DNA from: an uncultured Flavobacteriaceae bacterium
GTDB taxonomy: Bacteria > Bacteroidota > Bacteroidia > Flavobacteriales > Flavobacteriaceae
DNA length: 64,000 nucleotides
Assembly (NCBI GenBank): GCA_943842625.1
Contig: CALTCK010000013.1
Location: 1 to 64,000 of the forward strand
Direction: 5' to 3'
The notes under the pieces are model-generated. The model saw nothing but the letters and a program-made list of their open reading frames with translations. It made no database searches and was not told the origin of the DNA. Numbering within the stretch: the stretch's first letter is position 1; the number at the start of each line of letters is the position of its first letter. The translations under genes and the position numbers were made by a program. Shown piece after piece: positions 52,838 to 61,735 of this stretch.

Positions 52838-54049
52838 TTATTTTACATTTTCAATAATCGCGGCATATCCTTGACCTACTCCAATACACATAGTTATCAA
52901 TGCGTATTTTTTATTTTTTTCTTTCAATTCTAGTGCGGCAGAATAAGCAATTCTTGTGCCAGTGACTCCAAGGGGGTGACCCAGCGCAATGGCACCACCA
53001 TTAGGGTTTAATCTAGCGTCATTATCTTTTAAACCCAAAGCTCTTGTACAAGCTAACGCTTGGGCTGCAAAGGCTTCATTTAACTCAATAATATCCATGT
53101 CTTCCATCGATAATCCAGCCTTCAATAGCGCCTTATTAGAAGCTTCAACGGGACCTATACCCATTATTCTTGGCTCTACTCCTACTACTGCAGAACTCAC
53201 AATACGAGCTAAAGGTTTTAAATTATATTTTTTTACTGCGTCTTCTGAAGCAATAATAGTAGCTGCTGCGCCATCGTTTAATCCTGAACTATTTCCGGCA
53301 GTAACACTACCTGTTTCTTTTTTAAATGCAGGTCTTAAATTACCAAGCACCTCTAAGGAAGTGTTCGGTTTAATAAACTCATCTTTAGAAAATAAAATAG
53401 CTTCTTTTTTTCGTTGTGGAACTTCTACCGTAACTATTTCTTTTGCTAACCTTCCGTTTTGCTGAGCTTTACTAGCTTTCATTTGGCTCCAATATGCAAA
53501 TTCATCTTGATCTTTCCTGGAGATATTATACTTTTCTACTAGGTTCTCTGCGGTAATTCCCATACCATCCACTCCATATAATTTTTTCATTTTCGGATTG
53601 ATGAATCGCCAACCAAAAGTAGAATCATACATTTTTGAATCTCCGCCAAATCCTGTAGCTGGTTTTTCAATAACATAGGGCCCACGCGTCATATTTTCTA
53701 TACCCCCAGCTATAAACAAATCACCATCACCCGCTTTAATCGCTCTGTTTGCGTGAATAATAGCTGATAATCCAGAACTACAAAGTCTATTCACCGTTTC
53801 GCCAGGGACCGTAAATGGCATTCCTGCTAGTAAAGAAGACATTCGAGCTACATTGCGATTGTCTTCCCCCGCTTGATTTGCACAACCCATAATGATATCA
53901 TCATACGCATCTTTTGGAATCTCTGAATTCCTACTTACTATTTCTGAGATGACTATCGCCCCTAAATCATCAGTACGAATGGTGCTCAATGTCCCTTTAT
54001 AATTGCCTATTGGTGTTCGAATACCATCTATTATATATGCTTCTTTCAT
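52838..54049 (-). CDS. paaJ: 3-oxoadipyl-CoA thiolase
   Basis: 403 residues, thiolase family. Nucleophile Cys90 (NRLCSSGLSA), His358 (GHPLGVTGT) and Cys388 (TMCIGVGQG) complete the active site. It splits 3-oxoadipyl-CoA to succinyl-CoA and acetyl-CoA, the last step of the phenylacetate pathway. The start overlaps the paaI stop by four bases (ATGA), implying coupled translation. Assignment as PaaJ rather than an acetyl-CoA acyltransferase is by context. Confidence 0.93.
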   Translation of the reverse strand: MKEAYIIDGIRTPIGNYKGTLSTIRTDDLGAIVISEIVSRNSEIPKDAYDDIIMGCANQAGEDNRNVARMSSLLAGMPFTVPGETVNRLCSSGLSAIIHANRAIKAGDGDLFIAGGIENMTRGPYVIEKPATGFGGDSKMYDSTFGWRFINPKMKKLYGVDGMGITAENLVEKYNISRKDQDEFAYWSQMKASKAQQNGRLAKEIVTVEVPQRKKEAILFSKDEFIKPNTSLEVLGNLRPAFKKETGSVTAGNSSGLNDGAAATIIASEDAVKKYNLKPLARIVSSAVVGVEPRIMGIGPVEASNKALLKAGLSMEDMDIIELNEAFAAQALACTRALGLKDNDARLNPNGGAIALGHPLGVTGTRIAYSAALELKEKNKKYALITMCIGVGQGYAAIIENVK

Positions 54050-54456
54050 GATACTTCCCAGTCTTTTGAGGTTCTATATACCACTCCTTTAAAGAGTGCT
54101 ACTAATTCATTTTCTCTTTTTACTTCAACGATATTAAAGCCAACTTTTGTTTTCTGAAGATTTAAGGTTGCTTCAGCAATTAAATAATCTCCTTCTTCTA
54201 ACGCTTCAATATGATTGATTGATGTTTCGATAGATACTGCATATTTTCCATGAGTATTTGCTGTAAACCCAAAAGCCGTATCTGCTAGTGCATAGGTAAT
54301 AGCTCCATGGGCTTTATTCATACTATTTAACATCTCTTTTCGAACCGTCATTCCAAGTTTACATTTTCCAATTTCACATGACAATATCTTGATTCCTAAC
54401 CACTGACTGTAGGCATCTAAACTTAACATTTTATGAGGAATGTCTTTACTTTCCAT
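54046..54456 (-). CDS. paaI: PaaI hotdog-fold thioesterase
   Basis: 136 residues from ATG 54456, whose A is the last base of the paaH stop (a longer ATG at 54507 would lie inside paaH). Motif MNKAHGAITYALADTAFGFTANTHG is the hotdog helix with the active-site Asp of ADTAF. PaaI hydrolyses dead-end phenylacetyl-CoA derivatives and frees CoA. The last four bases overlap paaJ. Confidence 0.9.
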   Translation of the reverse strand: MESKDIPHKMLSLDAYSQWLGIKILSCEIGKCKLGMTVRKEMLNSMNKAHGAITYALADTAFGFTANTHGKYAVSIETSINHIEALEEGDYLIAEATLNLQKTKVGFNIVEVKRENELVALFKGVVYRTSKDWEVS

Positions 54457-55628
54457 TAAAAGAAGTTTTTCTGTTCCCGATTCATTTTTCGTAAAATAGG
54501 TGAGCAACGGTATCTGTCCTCCCGATATTCATCATATAGTTGATCCATTTGATTCACGCACCAATCAATTCCTTTTTCATCCGCCCAAGCTAAGAGTCCT
54601 TTTGGGTAATTAACGCCTTTAGTCATTGCATTATCAATATCTTTAGCAGAAGCTATATTCCAAAATAACGCATCTGCAGCTTCATTAATCAACATGACTA
54701 AAACTCTATCAAAAATTAATTGAGACAAAGCACTGCCTATATTGGTTTCACTTTTATTAAGTGGGACTATTTGATTATTTTCATCATATTCATAAAATCC
54801 AATCCCAGATTTACGTCCTAAATAGCCTGCCTCTGCAAAACGTTTTTGGGTAAATGAAGGCTTATATCTCGGATCAAAAAAGAAAGATTTAAATACCGTT
54901 TCTGTTACGGTAAAATTGATGTCATTGCCAATAAAATCCATTAATTCAAAAGGCCCCATACGGAACCCTCCTAAGTTCTTTAAACTGTTATCTATGGCTT
55001 GAAAACTAGCAACACCTTCTTCATATATTCGCAACGCCTCGCTGTAAAAAGGTCTAGCTACTCGATTTACTATAAAACCTGGGGTATCTTTTGCAATAGC
55101 TACTGTTTTTCCCCAGCTTGAAATGGTATCAATTGATTTCTCTAGGGCTTCATAGGAAGTTTGTATCGCAGGAATGACCTCCACTAATTTCATTAAAGGG
55201 GCAGGATTAAAAAAATGAATCCCAACACAGCGTTTTGGGTTTTTTAATGATGCAGCGATAGAGGCTATGGATAAGCTTGATGTATTCGAAGCAATTATGC
55301 AATCATTACTTACCAAAGTCTCTAATTCCGAAAAAACTTTTTTCTTTATTTCTAAATTTTCTATGATTGCCTCAATTATTAAATCGGAATTACTTAATTC
55401 TTCTAAAGAATCAACGTAATTAATATTACTTTGGATTCTATTTTTTTCTGAGGTATCGATTCGTCCTTTTTCAATTAAACGAATTAATATTCTTTCGAGA
55501 GAAGTCTTTGACTTTTCCAACACTGCTCGATTAGCATCAAATAAGTTGACCTGGCAACCAGCAGTTGCAGCAACTTGTGCTATTCCGCTACCCATGGTTC
55601 CACTTCCTATAATTCCAACTTTCATCAT
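54456..55628 (-). CDS. paaH: 3-hydroxyadipyl-CoA dehydrogenase (3-hydroxyacyl-CoA dehydrogenase family)
   Basis: 390 residues. The N-terminal NAD-binding fold begins VGIIGSGTMGSGIAQVAA. The active-site region HFFNPAPLMKLVEVI is intact, as are SWGKTVAIAKDTPGFIVNRV and GPFELMDFIGNDINF. It oxidises 3-hydroxyadipyl-CoA. A C-terminal second 3HCDH domain is present (KSGIGFYEY and onward), typical of the PaaH type. Six bases after the dehydratase, one base overlap with paaI. Confidence 0.93.
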   Translation of the reverse strand: MMKVGIIGSGTMGSGIAQVAATAGCQVNLFDANRAVLEKSKTSLERILIRLIEKGRIDTSEKNRIQSNINYVDSLEELSNSDLIIEAIIENLEIKKKVFSELETLVSNDCIIASNTSSLSIASIAASLKNPKRCVGIHFFNPAPLMKLVEVIPAIQTSYEALEKSIDTISSWGKTVAIAKDTPGFIVNRVARPFYSEALRIYEEGVASFQAIDNSLKNLGGFRMGPFELMDFIGNDINFTVTETVFKSFFFDPRYKPSFTQKRFAEAGYLGRKSGIGFYEYDENNQIVPLNKSETNIGSALSQLIFDRVLVMLINEAADALFWNIASAKDIDNAMTKGVNYPKGLLAWADEKGIDWCVNQMDQLYDEYREDRYRCSPILRKMNREQKNFF

Positions 55629-55634
55629 AATTGT

Positions 55635-56570
55635 TTAAAATGGTAAATTAGTCAAGTCTACATTCCCACCAGAAATTATAATCCCAACTTTTTTATTTTT
55701 AAAATTTTGTTTTTCTTTCAATAAGGCAGCAAGAGGCACAGCACTTGAGGGCTCTATAACCATCTTCATGCGTTCCCAAACCAATTTCATTGCATTAATA
55801 ATCTCCTCTTCACTCACTCGAATTATCTTTTTTACATTTTCTAAAATAATGGGGAAATTTCGATCTCCTAAATTGGTTCTAAGACCATCTGCAATAGTGG
55901 TTGTATTTTTATTATATTCTATTTTTCCGCTCTTTAGAGATCTGTATGCATCATCCACATTTTCAGGTTCTGCTCCAATAACTTCGCAATTACTTGAAAA
56001 ATATTTTGCTGAAAGAGCGGTGCCAGCGAGGAGTCCTCCTCCACCTACAGGTGCTAAAATAATATCTAAATCGGATTGTTTTTCCAATAATTCTTTAGCT
56101 GAAGTACCTTGTCCTAAGATTACTTGATCATCATTAGAGGGATGAATAAAGGTAGCGTTTTCGTTTTCAACAATTCTTTCTGCTTCAATTTCTCTTGCCT
56201 TAATATTAGAATCACACTCAATGATAATTCCTTGATAATTTAAAACTGCATCTTTCTTGACTTGTGGCGCATCTTCAGGCATCACAATAAAAGCCTTGAT
56301 ATTTAAAGATTTTGATGCAAGAGAGATTGCCTGAGCAAAATTTCCTGAGGAGTGAGTTACGACGCCATTTTCTTTTTGTTTGGAAGTTAAATTTTGAATC
56401 GCGTTGATAGCACCTCTCATTTTAAAGGCCCCCATTTTTTGAAAGTTTTCACACTTAAAATAAACGTGACAACCACAAGTTTTGTTGATTAACTCTGAGG
56501 TGAGTACTGGTGTTTCGTGAATATAAGGCTTCACGTTGTTATGTACTTGTATCAGAGTTTCCTTATCCAT
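55635..56570 (-). CDS. Serine/threonine dehydratase (PLP fold type II)
   Basis: 311 residues from ATG 56570, one base after the paaG stop. The PLP-Lys is in KMGAFKMRGA, the phosphate-binding loop is APVGGGGLLAG, and SSGNFAQAISLAS is the substrate loop. No ACT domain, so not the long biosynthetic type; similar to catabolic threonine dehydratase or serine racemase. It would make 2-oxobutyrate or pyruvate from Thr or Ser. Its position in the middle of a phenylacetate operon is unusual (see findings). Confidence 0.92.
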   Translation of the reverse strand: MDKETLIQVHNNVKPYIHETPVLTSELINKTCGCHVYFKCENFQKMGAFKMRGAINAIQNLTSKQKENGVVTHSSGNFAQAISLASKSLNIKAFIVMPEDAPQVKKDAVLNYQGIIIECDSNIKAREIEAERIVENENATFIHPSNDDQVILGQGTSAKELLEKQSDLDIILAPVGGGGLLAGTALSAKYFSSNCEVIGAEPENVDDAYRSLKSGKIEYNKNTTTIADGLRTNLGDRNFPIILENVKKIIRVSEEEIINAMKLVWERMKMVIEPSSAVPLAALLKEKQNFKNKKVGIIISGGNVDLTNLPF

Positions 56571-56571
56571 A

Positions 56572-57354
56572 TTATTTTCCTTTGAATATTGGTTTTCTTT
56601 TTTCAATGAAGGCATTAACTCCTTCTATGTAATCCTCGGATTGAGCCGCCTCAATCTGTAATTTTCCCTCTAAATCCAATTGTTTTTCTAAAGTGTTGGT
56701 CATTGATTCATTTAGCATTTTTTTAATAAAACCAAGTGCTTTTGTGGGCATATTGGCTAAATGAATAGCTATTGTTTTGACTTCTTCATTAAAAGTATCG
56801 ACCGGAAAAACTTTATAAATCATACCTAATGCCTCCGCTTCTTTTGCAGGAATTTTATCTCCAAACATCATTAATGCACTGGCTTTTTGAAAACCAATTA
56901 AACGAGGTAAAAAAAACGTACCTCCACTGTCTGGAACCAATCCTATTTTACTAAAAGCTTGAATAAAACTTACATTTTCAGAGGCCACTACAACATCACA
57001 AGCTAAAGCTATATTTGCTCCAGCCCCTGCTGCAACTCCATTAACCGCTGCGATAATAGGTTTATTTATATTCCTAATTCTTATAATAATTGGATTGTAA
57101 TGCTCTTCTAATATTTTTTTAAAACCAGGATTTAATTCTGGTGTTGTGACTTCTTTTAAATCTTGTCCAGCACAAAAAGCTTTACCCTTACCACTAAGAA
57201 CTATAGATCTAACTTCGCTGTTTTTTTCACAATCGTCTAAAGTAGCTTGAAGTAAAAGCGCCATTTCTCTGTCAAAGCTATTGAATACATCAGGTCTGTT
57301 AAGAGTAATGTATGCAACTTGATTTTCAGTTTTTAAAAGAATACTTTTATCCAT
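56572..57354 (-). CDS. paaG: PaaG-type 1,2-epoxyphenylacetyl-CoA isomerase (enoyl-CoA hydratase family)
   Basis: 260 residues from ATG 57354 (a longer start at 57375 overlaps paaD). Crotonase fold with GKAFCAGQDLKEV, VAAGAGANIALACD, and GLVPDSGGTFFLPRLIG, where the Asp of PDSGG is the PaaG-type catalytic residue. The tail EDYIEGVNAFIEKRKP is also PaaG-like. It turns the ring epoxide into the oxepin. 11 bases after paaD. Confidence 0.9.
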   Translation of the reverse strand: MDKSILLKTENQVAYITLNRPDVFNSFDREMALLLQATLDDCEKNSEVRSIVLSGKGKAFCAGQDLKEVTTPELNPGFKKILEEHYNPIIIRIRNINKPIIAAVNGVAAGAGANIALACDVVVASENVSFIQAFSKIGLVPDSGGTFFLPRLIGFQKASALMMFGDKIPAKEAEALGMIYKVFPVDTFNEEVKTIAIHLANMPTKALGFIKKMLNESMTNTLEKQLDLEGKLQIEAAQSEDYIEGVNAFIEKRKPIFKGK

Positions 57355-57365
57355 TAGTTGTTTTT

Positions 57366-57866
57366 TTAAAGGCATTTAAAATAATCAAATGGTTCTTTAC
57401 AGTCTTCACATTTAAATAACGCTTTGCATGCGGTGGAACCAAATTGGCTAACTACGACTGTTTTCGTTGATTTACAGTTTGGACAGCTTACCATTCTTTT
57501 TTCTTCTAATAATACTTCTTTATCTGCTGTTGGATTTAAGGGTGGGGCTATTCCATAATCTTCCAATGCTTTCCTTCCTCTTGGTGTAATCCAATCAGTT
57601 GTCCAAGCAGGATGAAGTATTAAATCTACTTTTGATTCATAACCAGCATCTTTTAACGCCTTTTTTATATCATCACCAATGACATCCATTGCTGGGCAAC
57701 CACTGTAAGTTGGTGTAATTTGAACTTTAACGTTACCATTTATAATAAGAGCAGATCGAACAACTCCCATATCCATAATAGATAATACTGGTATTTCTGG
57801 GTCGGATACCTTTTCTAAAACCGAAATTAAAACTTGTTCGATATTTTGATCTGTTGTTTCTATCAT
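57366..57866 (-). CDS. paaD: PaaD, phenylacetyl-CoA epoxidase maturation protein (MIP18/DUF59-type)
   Basis: 166 residues from ATG 57866, one base after the paaC stop. DUF59-like N-terminus (DPEIPVLSIMDMGVV, TPTYSGCPAMDVI) and C-terminal Cys-rich zinc-ribbon-like tail (CPNCKS...FKCEDC). PaaD is needed for epoxidase function, probably in Fe-S supply. Confidence 0.93.
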   Translation of the reverse strand: MIETTDQNIEQVLISVLEKVSDPEIPVLSIMDMGVVRSALIINGNVKVQITPTYSGCPAMDVIGDDIKKALKDAGYESKVDLILHPAWTTDWITPRGRKALEDYGIAPPLNPTADKEVLLEEKRMVSCPNCKSTKTVVVSQFGSTACKALFKCEDCKEPFDYFKCL

Positions 57867-57867
57867 A

Positions 57868-58620
57868 TTACCATTCCATATTCGGATATGTGCGTTGCAT
57901 ATACTGTAAATCACTTAACAAATATCCTAAATGCTCTGTATGAACACCTTCTTTACCTCCTGTTTGAAACCATTTAGATTCAGGGATTTCGAGTGTTGCT
58001 TCTAACAAGATCTCATTTATTCGACTGTAGTAATTGTTTTTTAACTTAGTAACATCCACTCCTACTCCTTCAAAAACCATTTCTTTATCAGCGTTTGTTT
58101 GATAAAACAATTCGTCAGTGTACGTCCATAAACCATTGATAGCTTCTTGCATTTTTTCTTTACTCACTGAAGTACCATTGCCTAATCGTTTTACCCAATC
58201 AGATGAAAACCTTAAGTGATAACTCACTTCTTTAACACATTTTTTTGCAATTACCGATAATGTAAAATCGTTACTATTTTGGAGTTCAGTTAAAAATGCT
58301 AGATGATAAACATCAAATAAAAATTGTCGCCCAATTGTAAAAGCAAAATTGGTATTGGGTTGTTCTACTAATAAAACATTTTTATAATCACGTTCCTTTC
58401 GAAGCATTGCGATATCATCTTCTGTTCTTTGGTCACCAGCAATTTTTGCAGCATATTGAAAATAACTGCGTACTTGTCCAAATAAATCTAATGATATATT
58501 TGTACAAGCTATATCTGTTTCTAAACTTGGACCGTGGCCGCACAACTGACCTAAACGTTGACCTAAAATAAGGCTGTTATCTGCGATTCCAAGAATATAA
58601 TTATATAAATTATTTTTCAT
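57868..58620 (-). CDS. paaC: PaaC, structural subunit of phenylacetyl-CoA epoxidase
   Basis: 250 residues, ferritin-like helical protein that supports PaaA. Blocks: LILGQRLGQLCGHGPSLETDIA, RDYKNVLLVEQPNTNFAFTI, KEVSYHLRFSSDWV. The start overlaps the paaB stop by one base. Confidence 0.94.
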   Translation of the reverse strand: MKNNLYNYILGIADNSLILGQRLGQLCGHGPSLETDIACTNISLDLFGQVRSYFQYAAKIAGDQRTEDDIAMLRKERDYKNVLLVEQPNTNFAFTIGRQFLFDVYHLAFLTELQNSNDFTLSVIAKKCVKEVSYHLRFSSDWVKRLGNGTSVSKEKMQEAINGLWTYTDELFYQTNADKEMVFEGVGVDVTKLKNNYYSRINEILLEATLEIPESKWFQTGGKEGVHTEHLGYLLSDLQYMQRTYPNMEW

Positions 58621-58904
58621 TACATATGTTTTATATCGTCTGGCAAATCGTAAAATGTTGGATGACGATAAACCTTGTCTTGAGCAGGCTCAAATAGTTC
58701 GCCATTATTTAAAGGATTGGAAGCTGTTATGTTTTTAGATTCTGCGACCCAAATACTAACCCCTTCATTTCGCCTGGTATATACATCCCGAGCATTCTCT
58801 AAAGCCATCTCTGCATCTGCTGCATGAAGGCTTCCAAAATGTCTGTGTTCTAAACCATTTTTTGATCGAACAAATACTTCCCAAAGGGGCCAATTTTTTT
58901 TCAT
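58620..58904 (-). CDS. paaB: PaaB, phenylacetyl-CoA epoxidase subunit
   Basis: 94 residues from ATG 58904; an in-frame ATG at 58958 lies inside paaA. WPLWEVFVRSKNGLEHRHFGSLHA and ALENARDVYTRRNEGVSIWVV-like text match PaaB. Essential non-catalytic component of the PaaABCE complex. Confidence 0.94.
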   Translation of the reverse strand: MKKNWPLWEVFVRSKNGLEHRHFGSLHAADAEMALENARDVYTRRNEGVSIWVAESKNITASNPLNNGELFEPAQDKVYRHPTFYDLPDDIKHM

Positions 58905-58914
58905 CTTTATTAGT

Positions 58915-59871
58915 TTAAACAGCTTTATTAAAATTTTTATTTGCTTGTTTTTCTGCATAAGCTATAGCTGCATCGCGAACCCATTCTCCTTCTTTCCAAG
59001 CACCCACTCGAGCTTTCATTCGTTCTTTATTGCAGGGTCCATGACCCTTAACTACTTGCCAAAATTCATCCCAGTTAATCGGACCAAAATCATAGCTACC
59101 ACGTTCTTTATTCCATTTCAATTCTGGATCTGGAATGGTGAGACCAATAAGATCTGCTTGGGGAACTGTTTGATCTATAAATTGCTGCCGTAAATCATCA
59201 TTAGACTTACGTTTTAATTTCCATTTCATTGACTGTTCTGTATGAACAGACTCTTCATCTTTGGGCCCTAACATCATTAAACTTGGCCACCACCATCGAT
59301 TTAAAGCGTCTTGAGCTAAATCTTTTTGTTCAGAGGTTCCATTTGCTAACTTCATCATGATTTCAAAACCTTGACGTTGATGGAAACTTTCTTCCTTGCA
59401 TACTCTAATCATTGCTCTTGCATAGGGACCATAGGAAGTATTGCATAGGGGGACTTGATTGATAATAGCCGCGCCATCAACCAACCATCCAATAGCACCC
59501 ATATCTGCCCAAGTTAAGGTTGGGTAATTAAAAATACTTGAATATTTTGCTTTTCCAGTATGTAATTGTTCGTACATTTCTTCACGAGATATTCCTAATG
59601 TTTCTGTAGCTGAGTATAGATATAAACCATGGCCAGCTTCGTCTTGGACTTTTGCCAGAAGTGCCACCTTGCGTCTTAAAGAAGGAGCTCTTGAAATCCA
59701 GTTTCCTTCAGGTAACATTCCAACAATCTCTGAATGGGCATGTTGAGACATTTGTCTAATATGCGTTTTTCGATACTTTTCAGGCATCCAATCCTTGGGC
59801 TCGATCTTCTCATCACGCTCAATTCGTGCATTAAATTGAATCTCTAAATTTTTTATTTGTTCTTCACTCAT
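58915..59871 (-). CDS. paaA: PaaA, catalytic diiron subunit of phenylacetyl-CoA epoxidase
   Basis: 318 residues. Two ExxH diiron motifs are visible: [10 protein letters not shown] (EAGH) and [10 protein letters not shown] (ESFH). It inserts one oxygen atom into phenylacetyl-CoA to form the 1,2-epoxide. Further family blocks: [23 protein letters not shown] and [22 protein letters not shown]. First gene after paaE, gap 44 bases. Confidence 0.96.
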   Translation of the reverse strand: MSEEQIKNLEIQFNARIERDEKIEPKDWMPEKYRKTHIRQMSQHAHSEIVGMLPEGNWISRAPSLRRKVALLAKVQDEAGHGLYLYSATETLGISREEMYEQLHTGKAKYSSIFNYPTLTWADMGAIGWLVDGAAIINQVPLCNTSYGPYARAMIRVCKEESFHQRQGFEIMMKLANGTSEQKDLAQDALNRWWWPSLMMLGPKDEESVHTEQSMKWKLKRKSNDDLRQQFIDQTVPQADLIGLTIPDPELKWNKERGSYDFGPINWDEFWQVVKGHGPCNKERMKARVGAWKEGEWVRDAAIAYAEKQANKNFNKAV

Positions 59872-59915
59872 TGGTCTGATATTGGAAAAAACTTTTAACT
59901 TTCCTAGATTAAATA

Positions 59916-60986
59916 TTATACATCAAAATTTAAAATCACTTTATTACTTGTTGGGACTGCTTGACAGCTTAAAACAAATTGCTCAGAAACTTCTTTTTCG
60001 TCCAAAGCATAATTAACTTTCATTTTAACAGAACCTTCAATAACTTTACATTTACAAGTACTACAGACTCCACCTTTACAGGCAAAAGGCAAATCAGCCC
60101 CAGCAATTAAAGCTGCATCTAAAACATTATCATCATTACTAGTCATTCCAAAATGAAATTCTTTACCTCCATCGATAATTGTTAAAGCTACCTCCTCTTT
60201 TTTCTCTATTTCATTATGGTTAGCTTCCTTTTTAATTTCTTTCGACAATCCGGTGACAAACAATTCAAAATGGATATGCTCGGCAGACATTCCTGCCTCC
60301 ATTAATTCATTTTTAACTAAGAATATCATCTCTTCAGGCCCACACAAAAAACACTCGTCTAATTCATAAACATTCACTAATTTATTAAAAATGACTGCTA
60401 ACTTTTCTTTGGTAAATCTTCCATTAAATAACTCACTATCTCTTGACTCTTTAGTTAAAAAATAAAACACTTCTAATCTTCCAAAATACTGGTTTCTAAG
60501 CTGTTCTATTTCTTCTTTAAAGATAATAGTTTTTACAGTACGGTTTAAATAAAATAATTTAAATGTACTATTGGGTTCTTTGGCTAAATGTGTTTTGATC
60601 ATAGAAAGTATGGGGGTAATTCCACTTCCTGCAGTAAAAACTATGTAGTTTTTTGGAATCTCAGAAATTGCAGTACCAAACCTCCCCATAGGTTTCATTA
60701 CCTGTAAGGTGTCATCTTTTTTCAGGAACTGATTGACATGAGTTGAAAACTTCCCATCGGGGATCTCTTTAACTGCGACCTTCCATTCGTTATCAATGGG
60801 ACTTGAACATAAACTATAGGAACGTCTTATGTCTTCGCCGTTTATTGTCTCTCTTAGAGTTAAATACTGACCCGCTTTATATTTAAATTTATCTTTTAAA
60901 TCTTCAGGCATATCAAACTCAATGACTGAACATTGCTCAGTGTCTTTATATAGATCTTTTACTTTTAACGGATAAAACTTTGGCAC
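59916..60986 (-). CDS. paaE: PaaE, FAD/2Fe-2S reductase of phenylacetyl-CoA epoxidase
   Basis: 356 residues. FAD-binding barrel ([10 protein letters not shown]), NAD(P)-binding domain ([20 protein letters not shown]) and C-terminal plant-type 2Fe-2S ferredoxin with [13 protein letters not shown] and a last Cys in LSCQAVP. It feeds electrons to PaaA. It is the first gene after the regulator, unlike the E. coli order paaABCDE, and follows the operator. Confidence 0.95.
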   Translation of the reverse strand: MPKFYPLKVKDLYKDTEQCSVIEFDMPEDLKDKFKYKAGQYLTLRETINGEDIRRSYSLCSSPIDNEWKVAVKEIPDGKFSTHVNQFLKKDDTLQVMKPMGRFGTAISEIPKNYIVFTAGSGITPILSMIKTHLAKEPNSTFKLFYLNRTVKTIIFKEEIEQLRNQYFGRLEVFYFLTKESRDSELFNGRFTKEKLAVIFNKLVNVYELDECFLCGPEEMIFLVKNELMEAGMSAEHIHFELFVTGLSKEIKKEANHNEIEKKEEVALTIIDGGKEFHFGMTSNDDNVLDAALIAGADLPFACKGGVCSTCKCKVIEGSVKMKVNYALDEKEVSEQFVLSCQAVPTSNKVILNFDV

Positions 60987-61007
60987 AATTACTATTTTTA
61001 CTTTAAC

Positions 61008-61027
61008 AAACTAACAAACGTTAGTTT
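61008..61027. promoter_or_regulatory. Palindromic operator between tetR and paaE
   Basis: A perfect inverted repeat, arms AAACTAAC and GTTAGTTT separated by four bases. It lies 21-41 bases before the paaE ATG and just downstream of the -7 element at 61034-61041, where a bound TetR-family protein would block transcription. I infer it binds the adjacent regulator. Confidence 0.75.
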
Positions 61028-61033
61028 AAGACA

Positions 61034-61041
61034 CAAAGATA
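61034..61041 (-). promoter_or_regulatory. -7 promoter element (TATCTTTG) of the paa operon
   Basis: The complement reads TATCTTTG, an exact TAnnTTTG match, 47 bases before the paaE ATG and six bases upstream of the operator. No -33 TTTG at the usual distance. Confidence 0.6.
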
Positions 61042-61056
61042 ACAATTATTTATAAT

Positions 61057-61626
61057 TTATTTGTTAATTCCTTTTAACAGAACCTCACTTAGGTTAGTTG
61101 CTAATAAACTAGAGTTCATATCTTCTTTTTGAGGAATCCAAATATATAATGACCTTAATGTTGACAGTATGGAAAATAACATGATATCAGAGTTGATAGA
61201 TTTTATTTCATTTTTTTTTATTCCTTCATTAATTATTGTTCTAAAAGTATCTTCATAATTAACTCTTAGGGTTAAATAATAATCCAATTGATCCTTTAAA
61301 TGCATCCAATCATTATTTAAAGAAGCCATACCATTTGTATTTCTCGTTGCTATATCAACATGTAATGCTATAATTTTTTTTAATTTATCAATACATGTAT
61401 TGTTTTCTTCTTTGATTTCATCGATTCCATTAATAAATTCTTCCGCTAAAGAAATAATTATAAAGGTAAGTATCTCTTCTTTATTTTTAATATGATTGTA
61501 TAGACTAGCTGCTTTTATTCCCATTGCCTTGGCAATATCGCGCATCGTAACAGCACTAAAGCCTTTGTCTTTAAATAAAGCTGATGCTATTGTAATAATT
61601 TCTAATTTTCTTGGAGTTGGATTCAT
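61057..61626 (-). CDS. TetR/AcrR-family regulator (probable repressor of the paa-bkd operon)
   Basis: 189 residues. The N-terminal helix-turn-helix (FSAVTMRDIAKAMGIKAASLYNHIKNKEEIL, about 19-50) is typical of TetR. The C-terminal ligand domain is variable. It lies directly upstream of paaE on the same strand, with a palindrome and a promoter in the 70-base gap. By analogy with PaaR, the inducer may be phenylacetyl-CoA. Regulation of the genes further down (bkd part) by it is inference. Confidence 0.9.
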   Translation of the reverse strand: MNPTPRKLEIITIASALFKDKGFSAVTMRDIAKAMGIKAASLYNHIKNKEEILTFIIISLAEEFINGIDEIKEENNTCIDKLKKIIALHVDIATRNTNGMASLNNDWMHLKDQLDYYLTLRVNYEDTFRTIINEGIKKNEIKSINSDIMLFSILSTLRSLYIWIPQKEDMNSSLLATNLSEVLLKGINK

Positions 61627-61735
61627 AAAAAAAGCAAGTTATCATTTTTAATCATAATAGTAAAATTAGTTAAATCATTGCATAAATTTAAAGCTATTAA
61701 TTTCATGTTTTTATAAATTTAGAATTTCATATCTT

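Noticed and set aside
54457-54507. Longer paaI start at 54507
   Set aside because: The extra residues lie within the paaH frame; ATG 54456 overlaps the paaH stop by one base, matching the tight coupling in the operon.
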